A DNA stretch of 64,000 nucleotides from Termitomyces sp. T153 (GCA_018296165.2 JACKQL020000026.1:62001-126000); one strand, 5' to 3'. Positions 31,131 to 43,230 are shown, counted from the stretch's first letter. Notes: generated from the sequence alone by a model not told the origin. A program made the numbers and translations.

Positions 31131-32760
31131 TTTTCAAGTATATAATTATGCTTTGAATGGTTGGTGGCTTGTGGTGGGGCCTTTCATGATTTGTTCTTCC
31201 AGAGTCTTTGTGTATGTGGGGTGTTTTGACCTCCCATGGTGTGTGGTTCCATGCCTTGCCCCTTGTGTCCTTTGTTTCTATGTTCTTCCAGTCCTACACA
31301 ATCTCCATCTGCTCCCTCCTCTCTCTCCTCTGCCCCATCTCCCAACCCCTTGCCTGGCCTATCCTGCTTCCTCTTCCTCTTGCCTCTCCATCCTGTTCCA
31401 CCAACTATCTTTATCTTTGCCATTGTCATTGTCTTCTGCTGTTGATTTGTTCCTCAAGGCTCTTGGGTACCCTGTCTTGGTAAATGTGCCAGTTTTGCAT
31501 AGAAATTTTGTCATTGCCTCCAGTCCTTTCTTTGTGCCCAGTAGGACTCCCATTTCTAATTGTTTGTTGACTGCCCTCAGTATGTCCCTTTGGTCCTCAT
31601 ATTCTGGACAGTCCTGGATATTGTACTCCCTTGTCTGGAACCTTTCTCTGCAGATACACCCTATACTCTCATTAGGAACAAACTTTGCATAGTACTCACC
31701 TATAAATGTGTGCTTTGTTCTGCACTGTATAAGCCTGCTGAATATTCACCTTAGTATGTGTGTACCATGTGTTCTCTTGGTTTCCACCTGGGGGTAAGGT
31801 TGTTTGCAATTGCAAACCCTCCCATTCATGGAGCTCTCCACCAGTTATCTGTCCACATTTTCAGGGCATCCTCTTTCACTCTTCTCCCTGCATTTGTGTA
31901 TGTATTGTGGTCCTGTGTCCACATCTCCATTCCCTTCCTTGCTTCTTCATCTGCCCTTTTATTACCCACCACTTCCTCATGACCAGGGCACCATTTGATT
32001 CCCACTGTGTTGTCATCTCCCTTGTTGAGGAAGTTGTCTATAAAGTGAGTTATACTTATCATGTGTGATTGGCCAGGCTTTGGCTTTGGTTCATACAACA
32101 AAGTCACTGCTGCTGTGTTGTTAGCAAGTATGTGGATATGTTAACTTGCCTTTGAGTTCTTGCATATCTTGTTCACTGTGGGTGCTGAAAATTGTTTCCC
32201 TTGGAAGAAGGGAAAAAGAAACATGTTATGCCATTTCTTTGTCAGTTTTTTGTTTTGGAAAAAGTAATTTTTCTAATGTCTTTTCCCCCCTGAAATATGT
32301 GCATTAGGAATGGCATAACATATTTGTTTTGTACTTTTTCCAAGGGAAACAGCTTTCAGTGCCTGCAGTGGTTGCTGCCCTAACTGTCTGCACTATTCCC
32401 ACTAGCTCAGCATCATATACTTTTGCCTTGGTCCTGAGTCTGCCCCTCTCCATGAGCACTTCCTTCCCTCTGTGATATCCAACTATTCCCCAGCCTACCA
32501 ATTTGGTCTTGTTTGGATCTGGCTCTCTCATGGATCCATCTGAATACACCAATATTTGTGTTTGGTCTGCTTTGAGTATGTGTGCTCTCTCATTGTGTCA
32601 TTTAGCCTCTTCCTTCTTCTTGGCCTTTTTTGGTGCTCCTGTAATTGAAAGTCTGCCTCCATACTTTTCTGCAGTGGTGTGCCATGGGGGCAATATGAAT
32701 GGGTCAATACTCTTGCCCTGATAGAGATATTAAAGTGATACTAATTTAGCAAGAGTCAAA
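31130..32760 (-). pseudogene. LINE (Tad-like) 3' part: RNase H and C-terminal domain
   Basis: Minus strand from about 32760: a linker (KKAKKKEEAK), then an RNase H with VYSDGSMREPDPNK, GWGIVGYHRGKEV, KAKVYDAELVGIVQTVRAA. After a MITE insertion it continues with ILANNTAAVTLLYEPKPKPG and IKWCPGHEEVVGNKRADEEA. The C-terminal part (31553-31359) reads GVLLGTKKGLEAMTKFLCKT, GTFTKTGYPRAL, a block common at the end of fungal LINE proteins. Reverse transcriptase and endonuclease are absent because of 5' truncation, usual for LINEs. Broken by the insertion and by frame changes. Confidence 0.85.
32174..32370. mobile_element. MITE inserted in the LINE RNase H
   Basis: 197 bp with inverted ends: CACTGTGGGTGCTGAAA...TTGTTTCCCTTGGAA on the left and the reverse complement of CACTGCAGGCACTGAAA...CTGTTTCCCTTGGAA on the right. 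The inverted repeat extends about 60 bp on each side through ATGTTATGCCATT. Flanked by GTT (32171-32173 and 32371-32373), a possible 3-bp duplication. It interrupts the RNase H reading between its first and second blocks. No coding capacity. Confidence 0.78.
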
Positions 32761-32776
32761 TTTTTCAGATATTTCC

Positions 32777-34185
32777 ATGAAAATGCAAAGCTTTAACATT
32801 TCTAATGTCAACTCTCAAGGATTCACAAGACCAATTTTGCCAACCTTATCAATGCACTTCATGGCAGGCACAATGAGTCACAACAGTTCCAGCATTGCTC
32901 ATAGCAAATGCTCTGCCCATCTCTCACAAAAGCTTGCTGATCCTGACAATATTGGTGGTATAGAACTACTCTCTCATCAAGCTAGCTGTAAGGAAGTACT
33001 TGAGAAGGTCAAACTCCCAAAGAGGCCAGCTGCACCTGCAAATCTTGACTCTGATGACAATCAAACTCCATCATCTCAGTCCAATAAGTATTATTTTCAG
33101 TGTATTAGCATAATCCTTGTATTGACTTTGGTTTTCAAGCAAAAAAACATGTATTGAAGCCTCAACTACAAAGGCCTGGAGTATCCAAGTCAGTAGAAGA
33201 TGAGACAGAACATAGTGAGTTTTGTCATTCTTTTCATTACCTTTTTACTGAGAGGTTTTTGCTACTTGACAATCCCATGATGAACTATAGCCTGTACCAA
33301 TGTTCCAATGTGCCAATCACACTTGTGCAATTGTCACAACCATTTCCCCTGGCACTAGCCAAACAACATTCACCTGTTCAAAGTATTGACCAATCACAAA
33401 TTCAAGTAGGGACATTTGCTTGACAAGAACATCCTCTAAATCCAAACAAGTTATGGTGTACTTCCAAACATTATTGGGTGCCAAAAAAGATCTTCAGTAC
33501 TACATTAAACTGTGATCATTGCAAACAACAAAGATGTGAAAGTCATCAATGTACTGCACAACAAGTTGCTGAGGCTCATGCTCAAGAGCAACTGGATATC
33601 AATCATATGCAACCAGTTCACCCTCCACTTCCTAATTCTCCACCTCTTCCTGCATCTTCTGCCACAACTCCTGCTCAAGGTGATACTTTGGCCAAACCTG
33701 CAGTTTCAGCAGAAGATAAACATATGTTGGATGATGTGTGTTTACAAATTATGAATATCAAAATGGAAAAATGTGCACTGTGCCATGAGAAGTGGTTTGA
33801 CCTCAATATTATTGATGGTACTTGCACTAAGTGTTGTAAAAGCAAAAAATACTAAGCTTCAAACAAAATGTATTCTGGAATCTATCCTGGTCATTCACCT
33901 CAGCTTACACAAATGGAGGAAATGCTTATTTCTCCAGTCCATGCATTGATCCAACTCTGGAAAGTTCATGGTGGTCAATTTAAATACACTGGCCATATCT
34001 GCAACTTTGCTTGTAAAAATACAGCCCTTCATCAAAACCTCCCTTTACTTCTTGAAGAATGTGATATCATTATTATGCAACATGCTGGAATAGACATACA
34101 AACAAACTTTGCTGCTTATAAAGATTTCCATGTTTGTTGTGGATATATTACTGGCTTTACTATCTTCAAGACAACCATCCCTCCA
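32777..34185 (+). pseudogene. Helitron Rep-helicase N-terminal fragment (DUF6570-like region)
   Basis: Plus-strand exon-like stretches (32777-33080 and 33154-33420) are followed by 33478-33855, with a Cys-rich segment (CALCHEKWFDLNIIDGTC, CTKCC), then 33868-34180 with PQLTQMEEMLISPVHALIQL, YTGHICNFACKN and LPLLLEECDIIIMQHAGI. From family knowledge this order (CxxC...W/FDL, then L-T-Q-x-E-E-M-L-I, then the YSGH-like block, then LPLLPxE-x-D-I-I) is the DUF6570 region found N-terminal to the Rep nuclease in fungal Helitron proteins. The Rep domain never appears: the frame runs straight into a Ty3 protease at about 34186. Confidence 0.72.
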
Positions 34186-34743
34186 TTGCTAGGTGCTAAC
34201 AGGTTCTCTTGTTTGTCAATAGAAAATGAAAATGCCTTTTCCAATGCCCTTCATTCTGAGACAGAAGAACCTCAAAGCCCCTCTCCAGACATACAAACAC
34301 TAACTCTGGAGCACCTGCCAAGCTCTCTAACACCTCCAAAGGTCCAACAGTGCAGCCCCACTTGGGTGCATCAAATGCCCCAACAGTATGTGATGGCCTC
34401 CAGCTCATCCACTCATTCTCTGCGCCTTGAGGTGGAGATCAAGATGACAGACACCCAGCAAAACTGTGGAGTCATAGCTCTCCTGGACAGAGGAGCAACA
34501 GGACTTTTCCTGAACTCAGAGTTGGTCAAATGCCATGGCCTGACCATGCAGCCCCTTCCCAAGCCAATTCCTGTCTACAACATCAATGGAACACCCAACA
34601 AAGCTGGCACAATTAGCTCTGTGGTCAACCTGGTTCTCCACTATTGGAATTATGTGGAGCATGCTGTATTCACTGTCACTAGCTTGGGAAGGCAAGACAT
34701 GATTCTCAGGTTCATGTGGCTCCAAGAGCATAATCCCCCATGA
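34186..34743 (+). pseudogene. Retropepsin-like protease of D2, fused in frame to Helitron sequence
   Basis: Within a 291-codon open frame (33868-34743) the first part is Helitron DUF6570-like and the second begins LLGANRFSCLSIENENAF, aligning with D1 (CFDPLSIESKIF). It then runs through RLEVEIKMTDTQQNCGVIAL to LLDRGATGL. The active-site Ser of DSGA is Arg, so the enzyme would be dead. The frame closes after DMILRFMWLQEHNPP, the end of the protease fold. Confidence 0.83.
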
Positions 34744-35144
34744 GTAGATGCCCCAGGAAGTGCTCTGCCTACACTGCAGAGGACAGAGCAGAGCATCAGA
34801 TCCAAGTCTGAGAGCATGCAGCCATCCAAGCATGTCATGCTGGCCTTCTCCCCTTCACTGATCTAGACCTCCTGGACCCCCCACCTCTGGCATTTTCTTG
34901 TAGAGAGGCCCTCTACAAGGACAATTGGAGCAATGGTAGAGCTCCAGAAGAGGAGCATGGAGGGGAGTTTGGTAGTATATATGAGCTGAAGCTTCTGAAT
35001 GAAGCGATAGAGGTGGGGGATCAAATCTATGTTACCACTGTCCACCTGCCACCCTCCATTGTGGAGATCAGGGCTAGCCAGACTACATCCCAGAGGCTGG
35101 CCCAGGCCTTCGCTGCCAACACTGCACCTTGAGAGTTCTGAGAC

Positions 35145-35840
35145 ATGGTACCCTCCTACTTGCATGTGTTTGAAGATGTATTCTTCAAAGCCTCCTTTGA
35201 CTCGCTTCCAGAGCACAAGAGGTGGGACCATGCCATTGAACTGCTGCCTGACTCTGCACCCTCCAGCTGTAAGGTCTGCTCCCTCACACCCAGGGAGCAG
35301 GATGAGCTTGACGCATTCCTACAGGAGAACTTGGACTCCAGTTGTATCTGTCCATCCAAGTCCCCAATGGCTTCTCTGGTCTTCTTCATCAAAAAGAAGG
35401 ATAGCTCCCTCCGACTGGTACAGGACTACTGGATACTCAATGCTATGACAGTGAAGAACTGTTACCTCTCTCTCTCATCTCTGAGCTTATCAACAACCTC
35501 TGGGGTGCACAATACTTCACTAAACTGGATGTCCAGTGGGGTTACAACAATGTGCGCATTCAGGAAGGAGATGAATGGAAGGCAGCTTTCCAGACTAATC
35601 AGGGATTGTTTGAGCCACTCATCATGTTCTTTGGTCTCACCAACAGCCCAGCTACCTTCCAGACCATGATGAACAACATCTTCCAGGACCTCATTGTGGA
35701 GGGTGTAGTGTGCATATACCTCAATGACATCCTCATCTACACTAAAACACTGGAGGAACACTGTTGGATCACCTGTCTTGTCCTGAAACACCTCTGCCAG
35801 CACCAGCCTCTACTTCAAGCTGGAGAAGTGCAAGTTTGAA
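35145..35840 (+). pseudogene. Reverse transcriptase of D2
   Basis: Starts with FEDVFFKASFDSLPEHKRWD, continues through SPMASLVFFIKKKDSSLRLV, changes frame near 35470-35550, then reads FGLTNSPATFQTMMNNIFQD and a catalytic box YLND where YLDD is expected (first Asp to Asn). D1 has lost the other Asp of the same box, so the copies decayed independently. The palm and thumb continue to about 35990 with a stop. Confidence 0.87.
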
Positions 35841-36005
35841 CAAACTCAGATTGAGTACCTCAGCCTGATCATCTCCCATGAAGCAGTGGAGATGGACCCA
35901 GTAAAGGTAGCAGGTGTGGCAGAGTGGCCAGAGTCCTGAAACAAGAAGGAGATATAGGTGTTCCTGGGTTTTGCAAACTTCTACTGGAGTTTCATTTAGG
36001 ACTTC

Positions 36006-36485
36006 TTGCACCACACCTGCCTGCTATTCAACCTCATGGAAAAGGATGTTATGTGGAGCTGGGGACCTCCAGAGCAGATGGCCTTTGACACTTTCAAGTG
36101 TGCTATGACCTCCAGGCCTGTCCTCCTATTCCCAGATGACAACTCTCTCTTCTGCATAGAGGCCAACAGCTCTGACTTTGCCACTGGGGCAGTGCTCTCA
36201 TAGCAATCTCTGGAGGACAGAAAGTGGCATCTGGTGGCCTTTTACTCCAAAAGCCTGAATGCAGTGGAACAGAACTACGAGATTCACAACAAGGAGATGC
36301 TGGCCATCATCTGGTTGTTTAAGGAGTGGCAGCACTTCCTGGAAGGTGCGCAGCACAAGTTTGAGGTCTGGACAGATCATGAGAACCTTGAATACTTCCA
36401 GACAGCCAAGAAGCTCAATTGCCAGCAGGCCCAATGGTCTCTCTACCTTGCCAACTTCGACTTCTTGCACCATAAGCCTGGCTAG
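36006..36485 (+). pseudogene. RNase H of D2
   Basis: Reads AFDTFKCAMTSRPVLLFPDD, the first Asp region CIEANSSDFATGAVLS (an expected D replaced by E-A-N), then after a TAG AFYSKSLNAVEQNYEIHNKE, MLAIIWLFKEWQHFL and VWTDHENLEYFQTAKKLN. Order and spacing match a Ty3 RNase H. The stop near 36202 splits it. Confidence 0.85.
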
Positions 36486-36779
36486 AGCATGGGAAAACCA
36501 GACACCTTGTTTCAGAGGGCAGACCACGGAACAGGAGAAGGGGATAACAGTAACATCATGCTCCTCTGCTCTGAATTGTTTGCAATCCAAGCCATGGAGG
36601 GCCTCGCTGTTGATGGAGCAGAGGCAGACATTCTCTGGAACATATGATGGGGTAATAGGGATGGTCAACAGGAGGAGCTTGTGGTACAGGCCACTCAGAT
36701 GCTGAAGTTGGGGCATACTATTAGTGTTAAGGCAGTCCACACTGATGAATGAGCCCTCTGAGATGGAATTCTGACCTTC

Positions 36780-37870
36780 CAAGACTGTATTTACATCTCC
36801 AACATTTCAGAGCTCTGTCAGAGGATTGTGGAGCAACACCATGACTCTGCATTGCAGGGCACCCTGGACAGTGGAAGACACTGGAGTTAGTATCACAGAA
36901 CTACTGGTGGCCCCAGATGTCCCAGTACATTGGGTCCTACACTAGTACCTGCAATCTCTGCCTTCAGACCAAGCCCCAGTGCTGACTCTCCTAAGAACAG
37001 TTACACCTGCTACCAGTGCCCACAGAACAGTGGAGTGTAGCATCCGTAGACTTCATCATAGAGCTCCCCAATGCCCACAGTTATGATGTGATCATGGTGG
37101 TGGTGGACCTGTATAGCAAGAGAGCACACTTCATTCCAACCCACACCATCTGCTCTACCATGAGTGCCATGAACCTGTATCAGAGGAACATCTGGAAGCT
37201 CTACAGCCTCTCCAACACCTATGTCTCAGATCAGGGACCGCAATTCATGGCAGAGTTCACTTGGAAGCTCTACTGACTGCTTGGAGTAAAGCTCCACACC
37301 ACCACTGCCTATCATCCACAGTCTAATAGTCAGACGGAGCACATAAACCAGGAGCTGGAACAGTATCTCTGCCTCTTCTGCAATGAGCACCAAGATGACT
37401 GGGACAAACTCCTCCCCAATGCCAAATTCCAGTATAACAACTATGGTCACACATCCACCCAGTTTTCCCCATTCTTCCTTGATATTGGATGGCACCCATA
37501 CATGGGTTTTGAACCCCAGGCCCAACCCTCAGAGAATGAGGCAGTAAATGAATTTGTGGACCAGATGAAGAGGTCACAATAGGAGGCCTGAGCTGCACTG
37601 GCAAAAGCAAAAGACAACATGGTGCAATACTATGACCATGGGAAGACCCTGGAGTGCAGATATCAGCCCAGAGATCAAATCTACCTAGATGCCTCTGACA
37701 TTACAACCACCTGACTCTCAAAAAAGCTGTTACACCATCAATTAGGGCCATTCACAGTGGAATGACAGGTGGGACCCCTGGCCTATCGACTCCAACTCTC
37801 CGCAGAGATGTGCTGGCTTCATCCAGTGTTCAATGTGGTCAAACTAACCCTGGCCCCTGAAGATCCTATC
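36780..37870 (+). pseudogene. Integrase of D2
   Basis: A zinc module with HHDSAL and CNLCLQTK (36830-36975, frameshifted), then the core from 37016: D in SVDFIIELPNAHSYD, D in TYVSDQGPQFMAEF, E in TEHINQELEQYL, i.e. all three catalytic acids remain. It continues QDDWDKLLPNAKFQYNN, a GPF-like segment (LGPFTVE) and LHPVFNVVKL. At least five stops between 37276 and 37880. Confidence 0.87.
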
Positions 37871-37906
37871 CCAGGGTGATGTCCACCACCTCTGCTGCCC
37901 CTCATA

Positions 37907-38167
37907 GTGGTCAACAACAATGAGGAGTATGAAGTGGAGGAAATTCTAGATAGCCATTTATTCTGGAGACAACTACAATACAAGATGAAGTGGAAAGGCT
38001 ATGGAATCAAGGATATCTCCTGGGAGCTGTGGGAGAACATACATGCCTCTGGACTTGTCAAGGAGTTCCACCAAAGACATCCAGATGCCCCACATGCCAT
38101 ACAAGGAATCTACCCTATCTTGCCAGTGGACCAAGCAATCAGAGACTTCTTCTACCCTGTGTGTTGA
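37907..38167 (+). pseudogene. Chromodomain of D2 integrase
   Basis: 86 open codons: EYEVEEILDSHLFWRQLQYK then MKWKGYGIKDISWELWENI, a CHRO fold with the Y/W/W positions in place, ending in a stop 26 bp before the LTR. Chromodomains direct integration to marked nucleosomes. Confidence 0.88.
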
Positions 38168-38180
38168 GACACCACATGCT

Positions 38181-38190
38181 AGAGGGGGGG
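38181..38190 (+). other. Polypurine tract of D2
   Basis: AGAGGGGGGG three bases before the TGTCAGG start of the 3' LTR, the normal place for the plus-strand primer. Confidence 0.75.
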
Positions 38191-38193
38191 TGA

Positions 38194-38544
38194 TGTCAGG
38201 GGACTTTCATTTCCAACCTCTATGACTGGTTCCAGCACCTCCGCAGCTTGTTTTGACATCTCCAGGGCTCTTTTCAGAACCCCAGAGTTCTCTATATTAC
38301 CTCAGCAACCATTGCCCTAGGGTTAGGAGTAACTCTAGTCACCTGTACAGTAGTTCCCATGCCTCTGCCACCTACTGATGCACTGCGCTGAGTAGCAGGG
38401 ATCCTTAGACTTGTTCTCTTCAGATTTTCCTCTGCTAAGTGATTAGTTACTGATTTGTATCATTGTCTACTCCACTACTATACTTCAGATTACCCTCTGC
38501 TAGCTACATGACTCCAATCCACTGCCCCAGAGGTTGCCCTTACA
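38194..38544 (+). repeat. 3' LTR of D2
   Basis: Starts TGTCAGGGGAC and ends GCCCTTACA, the same ends as the D3 LTR on the other strand (62602 and 62198). About 351 bp. Bases from 38545 onward match minus-strand gag. Confidence 0.7.
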
Positions 38545-39131
38545 AATGCTCCATAAGTCCCTTGAGTCATTGCAGTTCTCTGGCTAGTGGGTTTCTTGCT
38601 TCATAAGTAAGAGATTTCCCCAAGTCAGCTGGACCTAACAGGGAGACCCAGGGGGTAAACCCACCACAAGTAAGGGAAGTATACAGGGTGATGGTGGGGT
38701 GCTGTGTCCATTGCAGCTTATGCTGCAGCTCCATCAGCTGCCCCTGCTCATGTGCCACCTTGTACCAGGTGTCAACACACTCATTGTCTGGGCACCTCTC
38801 AGCCATATTGTCAATACAATCCATGAGAATGGGATGAAATCCATCACAGAAGGTTAGGCAAAGCTGCAGACCATCAGGATATCCAGCCTGCTCAACTAAG
38901 GCACAGAATGAGTCAATGTACTTATTTAGCAACCACTTCCCTTGACCATACTGGTTTCAGTCCTGAGAGAAAGAGCTGCAGTCTTGGCAGGGTTGAGGGG
39001 AAAGAACTCAGCTCAGAAGTCCTTCTCAAACTCCATCTAGCCAGTGAAACTCCACACTCTTCTAAGGCATTGAAAGATGTGCAGGTCAAAGTTTGGCCAG
39101 CCTTCATGTAGGAGAGGATCCAGGCAATTTC
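38545..39131 (-). pseudogene. gag middle part of D3
   Basis: An open stretch 38932-38567 reads LNKYIDSFCALVEQAGYPDG and ELQHKLQWTQHPTI, aligning with D1 gag (DEYIDSFHALVEQAGY). Upstream, 39131-38935 is frameshifted but continuous with D1. The gene ends abruptly at 38545 against the LTR of D2, before the zinc knuckle. Confidence 0.78.
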
Positions 39132-39524
39132 TGTTATGACCTGTCCCCAGACCCCTATACCTCTTCTTAAGCCATCCCACTTTTCTGGAGTCTCTCTTCA
39201 ATGCCCCTTTAACTCTCCCAATCTTCATTCACCCATGATGCTTGCCTCAGCTAACTCCAATGCTTCTCTGGCAAACTCTGATGGCCCCCTGGCTAACTCC
39301 AACATGTTCTCCCACAGGCTTTGACACTTCTCCTGCCTCTCCTGAGCCCCTGGAACTCTTCCTTACTGTTCCTGATGCCAACATATGTTACTGGTTTGTC
39401 ATCCTGATTTACCCAACCAGCTTCAGAGCATCACAATGACCCTGGAGCAACCCACATTTCCATCTGATCCCATTAGTATATCACCACAGCCTACTTTCTG
39501 ATCACAACCAACACCCATCGACTG
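39132..39524 (+). repeat. 5' LTR of F, left part
   Basis: Starts TGTTATGACCTG. Aligns with 59430-59720 of the 3' LTR and continues at 51700 after element E. It has about 100 bp (39315-39430) that the 3' LTR lacks. Small open frames here are LTR sequence, not genes. Confidence 0.85.
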
Positions 39525-40539
39525 TCATGACCTGCCTCCTGGACCCCTGACATTGTATGCAGTCCTTTCCAATACCCTGCCAAACTCCCTCCACCCTCAT
39601 CCACCCTCCTCCAAGTAACCCTGACACTTCTCTGGCAAACCCTGATGGCCCCCTGACTAACTTCAATGCCTTCTCCACAGCCATCAACACTTCCTCTGAG
39701 CCCTGGAAACCTTTCCCCACTGTTCCTGACCCTGTTATACATCTCCAACTCACTACCCTGGTTTGCCCAACCTGTTCCAGAGTATCATGACAACCTCAGA
39801 GTGACCTACATCCCCAAATGATCCCATCAGAATATCACTGCAGCCCACCTCTTGATTGTACCTGACACCCATTGACTCTGCACAGCTCTGTTGAGCCCTG
39901 CCACCATGCCCACTGTTCTCTGGAGCTGTCCAGTAGTCAGTATACAAGTTGTAGAGTGGCTCTTCATACTCTAGTCTTGATATAGCATTTACTGGTTTCC
40001 TATGTCTTGTGTTTTGTTCTGTCTCTGTTTCTGTTTTTAGTCCCAAATCCATCTTTTTCTCTGTCTTGTCTCGCCTCATCCCATCTCACCTTGACTGTCT
40101 ATATTTCCTTTGTTTCTCTAAGTTCCTTTCATCTCTGACATCAGTACAAACTCCACGCACATGCTACAAACCCTGAACATTCTTATGACAACTCTGGACC
40201 TCACTCTTTGCTCGGCCCCAAACTCATCAAGTCTTACTTGATCCCCCAACAAACTCTGGCTCCACCTCCAACCTTAGTGAAGCCTCTGTTTACTCTGCAT
40301 TCTATTTACACACTAATGAACTTGTTCCTGATGCTTGCCCAAGCCAATGTTAATATACTTGGTCTCAGACTTTCCCAGACTACTCCAGACTTGCTCAGAC
40401 CACTTCTCTTAGCTTCTCCTCACAAGTCTCTCCACTCCACAACACCTCTGGAGCACTAGGTTATAAGTGCAGGACATTGCATCTGCCTAGTAAGGATTTG
40501 CCAGTGTAGCTGAGCCCCTGTTGTCAGTGGAATCTGACA
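39525..40539 (+). repeat. 5' LTR of E (LTR-B)
   Basis: 1015 bp, TGTCATGACCTG to GAATCTGACA. Compared with the 3' LTR nearly all differences are transitions, several of them TG on one side against CA on the other. Confidence 0.92.
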
Positions 40540-40571
40540 TAATATCAAGACTCCCCCTTACCCCATTCTCG

Positions 40572-42670
40572 ATGTCTGCATATAACCCTGTGTACAACCC
40601 CACTAGCTACCTAACAAACGTCTATGGTTGGCTGGTGCCTGAAAATCCTTATGCTCCATTCTACCCAGGACTCCCTGCAGATCAGTACATTCCTCACCAC
40701 TGGACTCCTAACCTCAACCAGGCATTCTATACACCCTCCACCAGCCAGAGAATCCCTCCTAGCTGGCACTGCCTCCCAACATTCTACACTGATGATAACA
40801 ATCCCCACATGTACTCTGGAGGATACTCTACAGCGCTCCCCAACCCTGCCTATCTTCCTCCCGCCCACTATTACATGTATCCAGTCCCTGCTGCAGCCCC
40901 AGCTCCTCTGGAGCACTCAGATAATTATCCCCCCCCTCATCTGCCATCATCTGCTCAAGTTCCCTCCTCCTCTAGACAGCAAAGGGTTGAAGCCTACATC
41001 CAATAGTGCAACAAGATCCTCCACTTCCTCCACCTCTCTTCTGCAGAGTTTGCAAAATGCACCCACATCCTCCTCATCAACCTAGGCTACCCCAATGCCT
41101 CCACCACTCCAGAAGTTTGGGCAGACCAACTCCTTGACTTCCATGAGCACTACCTGCAAGGGAACCTCCTGGAAATTATATAAGGCACCCTGAGCATTGA
41201 CACTAATTTATAAAACAAGCTCCACACATTGGTTGAAGAAATCCACACCAGTCCAAATCTCCACCCCTTCAAAGATCTGCTGGATCCTTCCTGCTCCTTC
41301 CATGTGCAATACAAGGAGCCTATCAGAATGCAAAGCAAAGCCCCACCTTCCATCCCCTGCCAGCAGGAAGAACTCAATGCAGCCTCCAGCATCTTGAGGA
41401 ACCTCAACCCCACAGGAGGATTGTTCAACCAACCCACTGCCCACACTTTGGCCCTCTCTACTTGTCTCCAGGCCAACTCCATCCCCAGCACCTTTCAAAC
41501 ATGGGACCAGCCCACTGCCCCCAAACTCCACTCTCAGTGGCCGCCCCTGCACATTGACAATGATAACCAAACTCTTTCCTACATTGATGAGCCTGGCAAT
41601 CCCACTGATGAGCCCACCCCACACAATAGCCCTCTATGGAACAGACCTCCCCACTTTGATCTCTGCACTCCTCATACCAACATGCCTCCACCCTGTCAGA
41701 ACGTCCCCACCCCTCCAAGGCAACCTACAGGTCCCAGGGCACCCTGACTCCCTTTCCCTACTAACCCCCCTTGCTTCCCACCTGTTCTGATGCCCAACCC
41801 TCCTGCCAATGCCAATTACTTTGAACCCCTCACTCCTGGAGGACCCCCTCCTCCTCAATGGGCCCCCAGACCTCCTCCAAGCAATGTGGGTCAAAACCCC
41901 AATGGTGGACCTCCCAATGGCAGGCCACCTGGAGGATGAGGCTCAGCTATGAACAACTTCCCCTCCAGCACAGATATGGAAACAACTATTACTACTACTA
42001 CAATGCTAGACCCCTGCCCTGAACTCAAAACCCACAGGACAATACCTGCAACACACTGGCTTGGGAAGGAAAAGTTGACATTCAGAAGCCCAAGCTCTTC
42101 ACTGGCTGTGACCCCCAGAAGTGGTGAATCTTCCTAACTCAGTGTCTGACTATGTTCCAAGCTAAACCCATTACCTTCCAGCTTGAGAGCTCACGAGTAG
42201 CCTTTGCCACATTGTATTTACAGGGTATCACCTTCAATCACTACACCACACTACTCCAGTTTGATCCCAACAACTCTGTACTTTCCAATTGGCTTGCTTT
42301 CACCCAGGAATTCTCAAGTAAGTTTGGCATCTTTAACACTGTAGCAAAGATGGAGGAGAATCTATTCAACCTCTGGATGCATGACAATGAACACTTTATG
42401 ACCTTTATTATACAATTTGAACAAGAAGCCTATGAGACCAGTTGGAATTACAATGCACTCCAATCTGCCCTCCATCATGCTCTGCCTCAATGGATCAAGA
42501 ACATCCTTTGCCTCACCCCCAAACAAATCACCTATGATGGGTACAAGGCACTTGTTACCCAGGTTGACCAATGTTACTGGGAAGATTGCAGTGAAAACAT
42601 GGCACCCCAGACCGCTTGGAACACCTCTGGTAATACCAACTGGCAGGCCAGAGCAACCAATGGCATTTGA
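40572..42670 (+). pseudogene. gag of element E
   Basis: Starts at ATG 40572, 33 bp after the LTR (MSAYNPVYNPTSYLTNVYGW). Tyr/Pro-rich N-terminus, stop at 41004, a second long stretch 41229-41747 (Pro/Asn-rich), a Pro/Gly segment (GPPNGRPPGG), then the Retrotrans_gag domain: KPKLFTGCDPQKW, FQAKPITFQLESSRVAFATL, FSSKFGIFNTVAKMEENLFN, and DQCYWEDCSENMAP (to 42670). A CCHC knuckle is not recognisable downstream. The parallel start in F is at 52480. Confidence 0.82.
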
Positions 42671-43230
42671 TCCTCAATCCCTGCCAACTCCGCCAACCCT
42701 GCACTCTGTTTCCCACTAGGCCAAAAAACTACCAGTGCCAATCAACCTCTGGGGCAATGCCCACCTGCCCAGCTCAATGCTGCTGACCTCCATGAAACCC
42801 CAGAGCCCCTAGACACTGACCATGACAACCATGATGACATTCCGGACTCTGCCAACAATCAAGAAGCTCTATGTATGAGCAAGATCTGGGATAGGCCATA
42901 GATTGATGTACTGGAGGAAACACAGGAGAAGCAGCAGAAAGAGGGCATATGCATCCTAAGTAGTGAGCAGGGACACTTTATTTGCAGTTGTCTCAAACAA
43001 CAGGTGATGGGACATGCCATCTGGATGATTGATGGGAAAGACTGTGATTACCAGTTTATGAAAAACAAGTCAGCAGTTTAAGTCTTGAAGATGCACTAGA
43101 CCATGGACCAGACCCCAACGTCTTCTCCACTCTGGCCACACTTCTCTGTGCAACAGTACTTGCTCTGGAAAACCTCCCAGCACATCTCCCCTCTCACTCC
43201 TCTACCACCCTTCTCCTCTGCACCACTCTC
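42671..43230 (+). other. Decayed gag-pol junction of E
   Basis: Frame fragments rich in Pro, Asn and Asp (DHDNHDDIPDSANNQE) with several stops. No domain recognised. Confidence 0.45.

Larger units (their letters stand above)
34186..38544 (+). mobile_element. Ty3/gypsy copy D2, 5' truncated, with 3' LTR
   Basis: Plus-strand pol of family D (protease, RT, RNase H, integrase, chromodomain), a polypurine tract at 38181-38190 and a 3' LTR at 38194-38544. The 5' LTR and gag are replaced by a Helitron fragment. The sequence right of the LTR belongs to the minus-strand gag of D3, so D2 probably inserted into D3. Multiple stops. Confidence 0.88.

Noticed and set aside
31120..31998. Plus-strand ORFs of up to 190 codons (31120-31692 and others)
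   Set aside because: Antisense shadows of the LINE C-terminal and RNase H frames, which have recognisable motifs on the minus strand.
40611..41894. Long minus-strand ORFs opposite E gag (for example 40611-40916 and 41208-41624)
   Set aside because: Mirror frames of a Pro/Asn-rich gag (Gly/Val/Trp-rich on the other strand); not conserved in F, unlike the true antisense gene at the 3' side.
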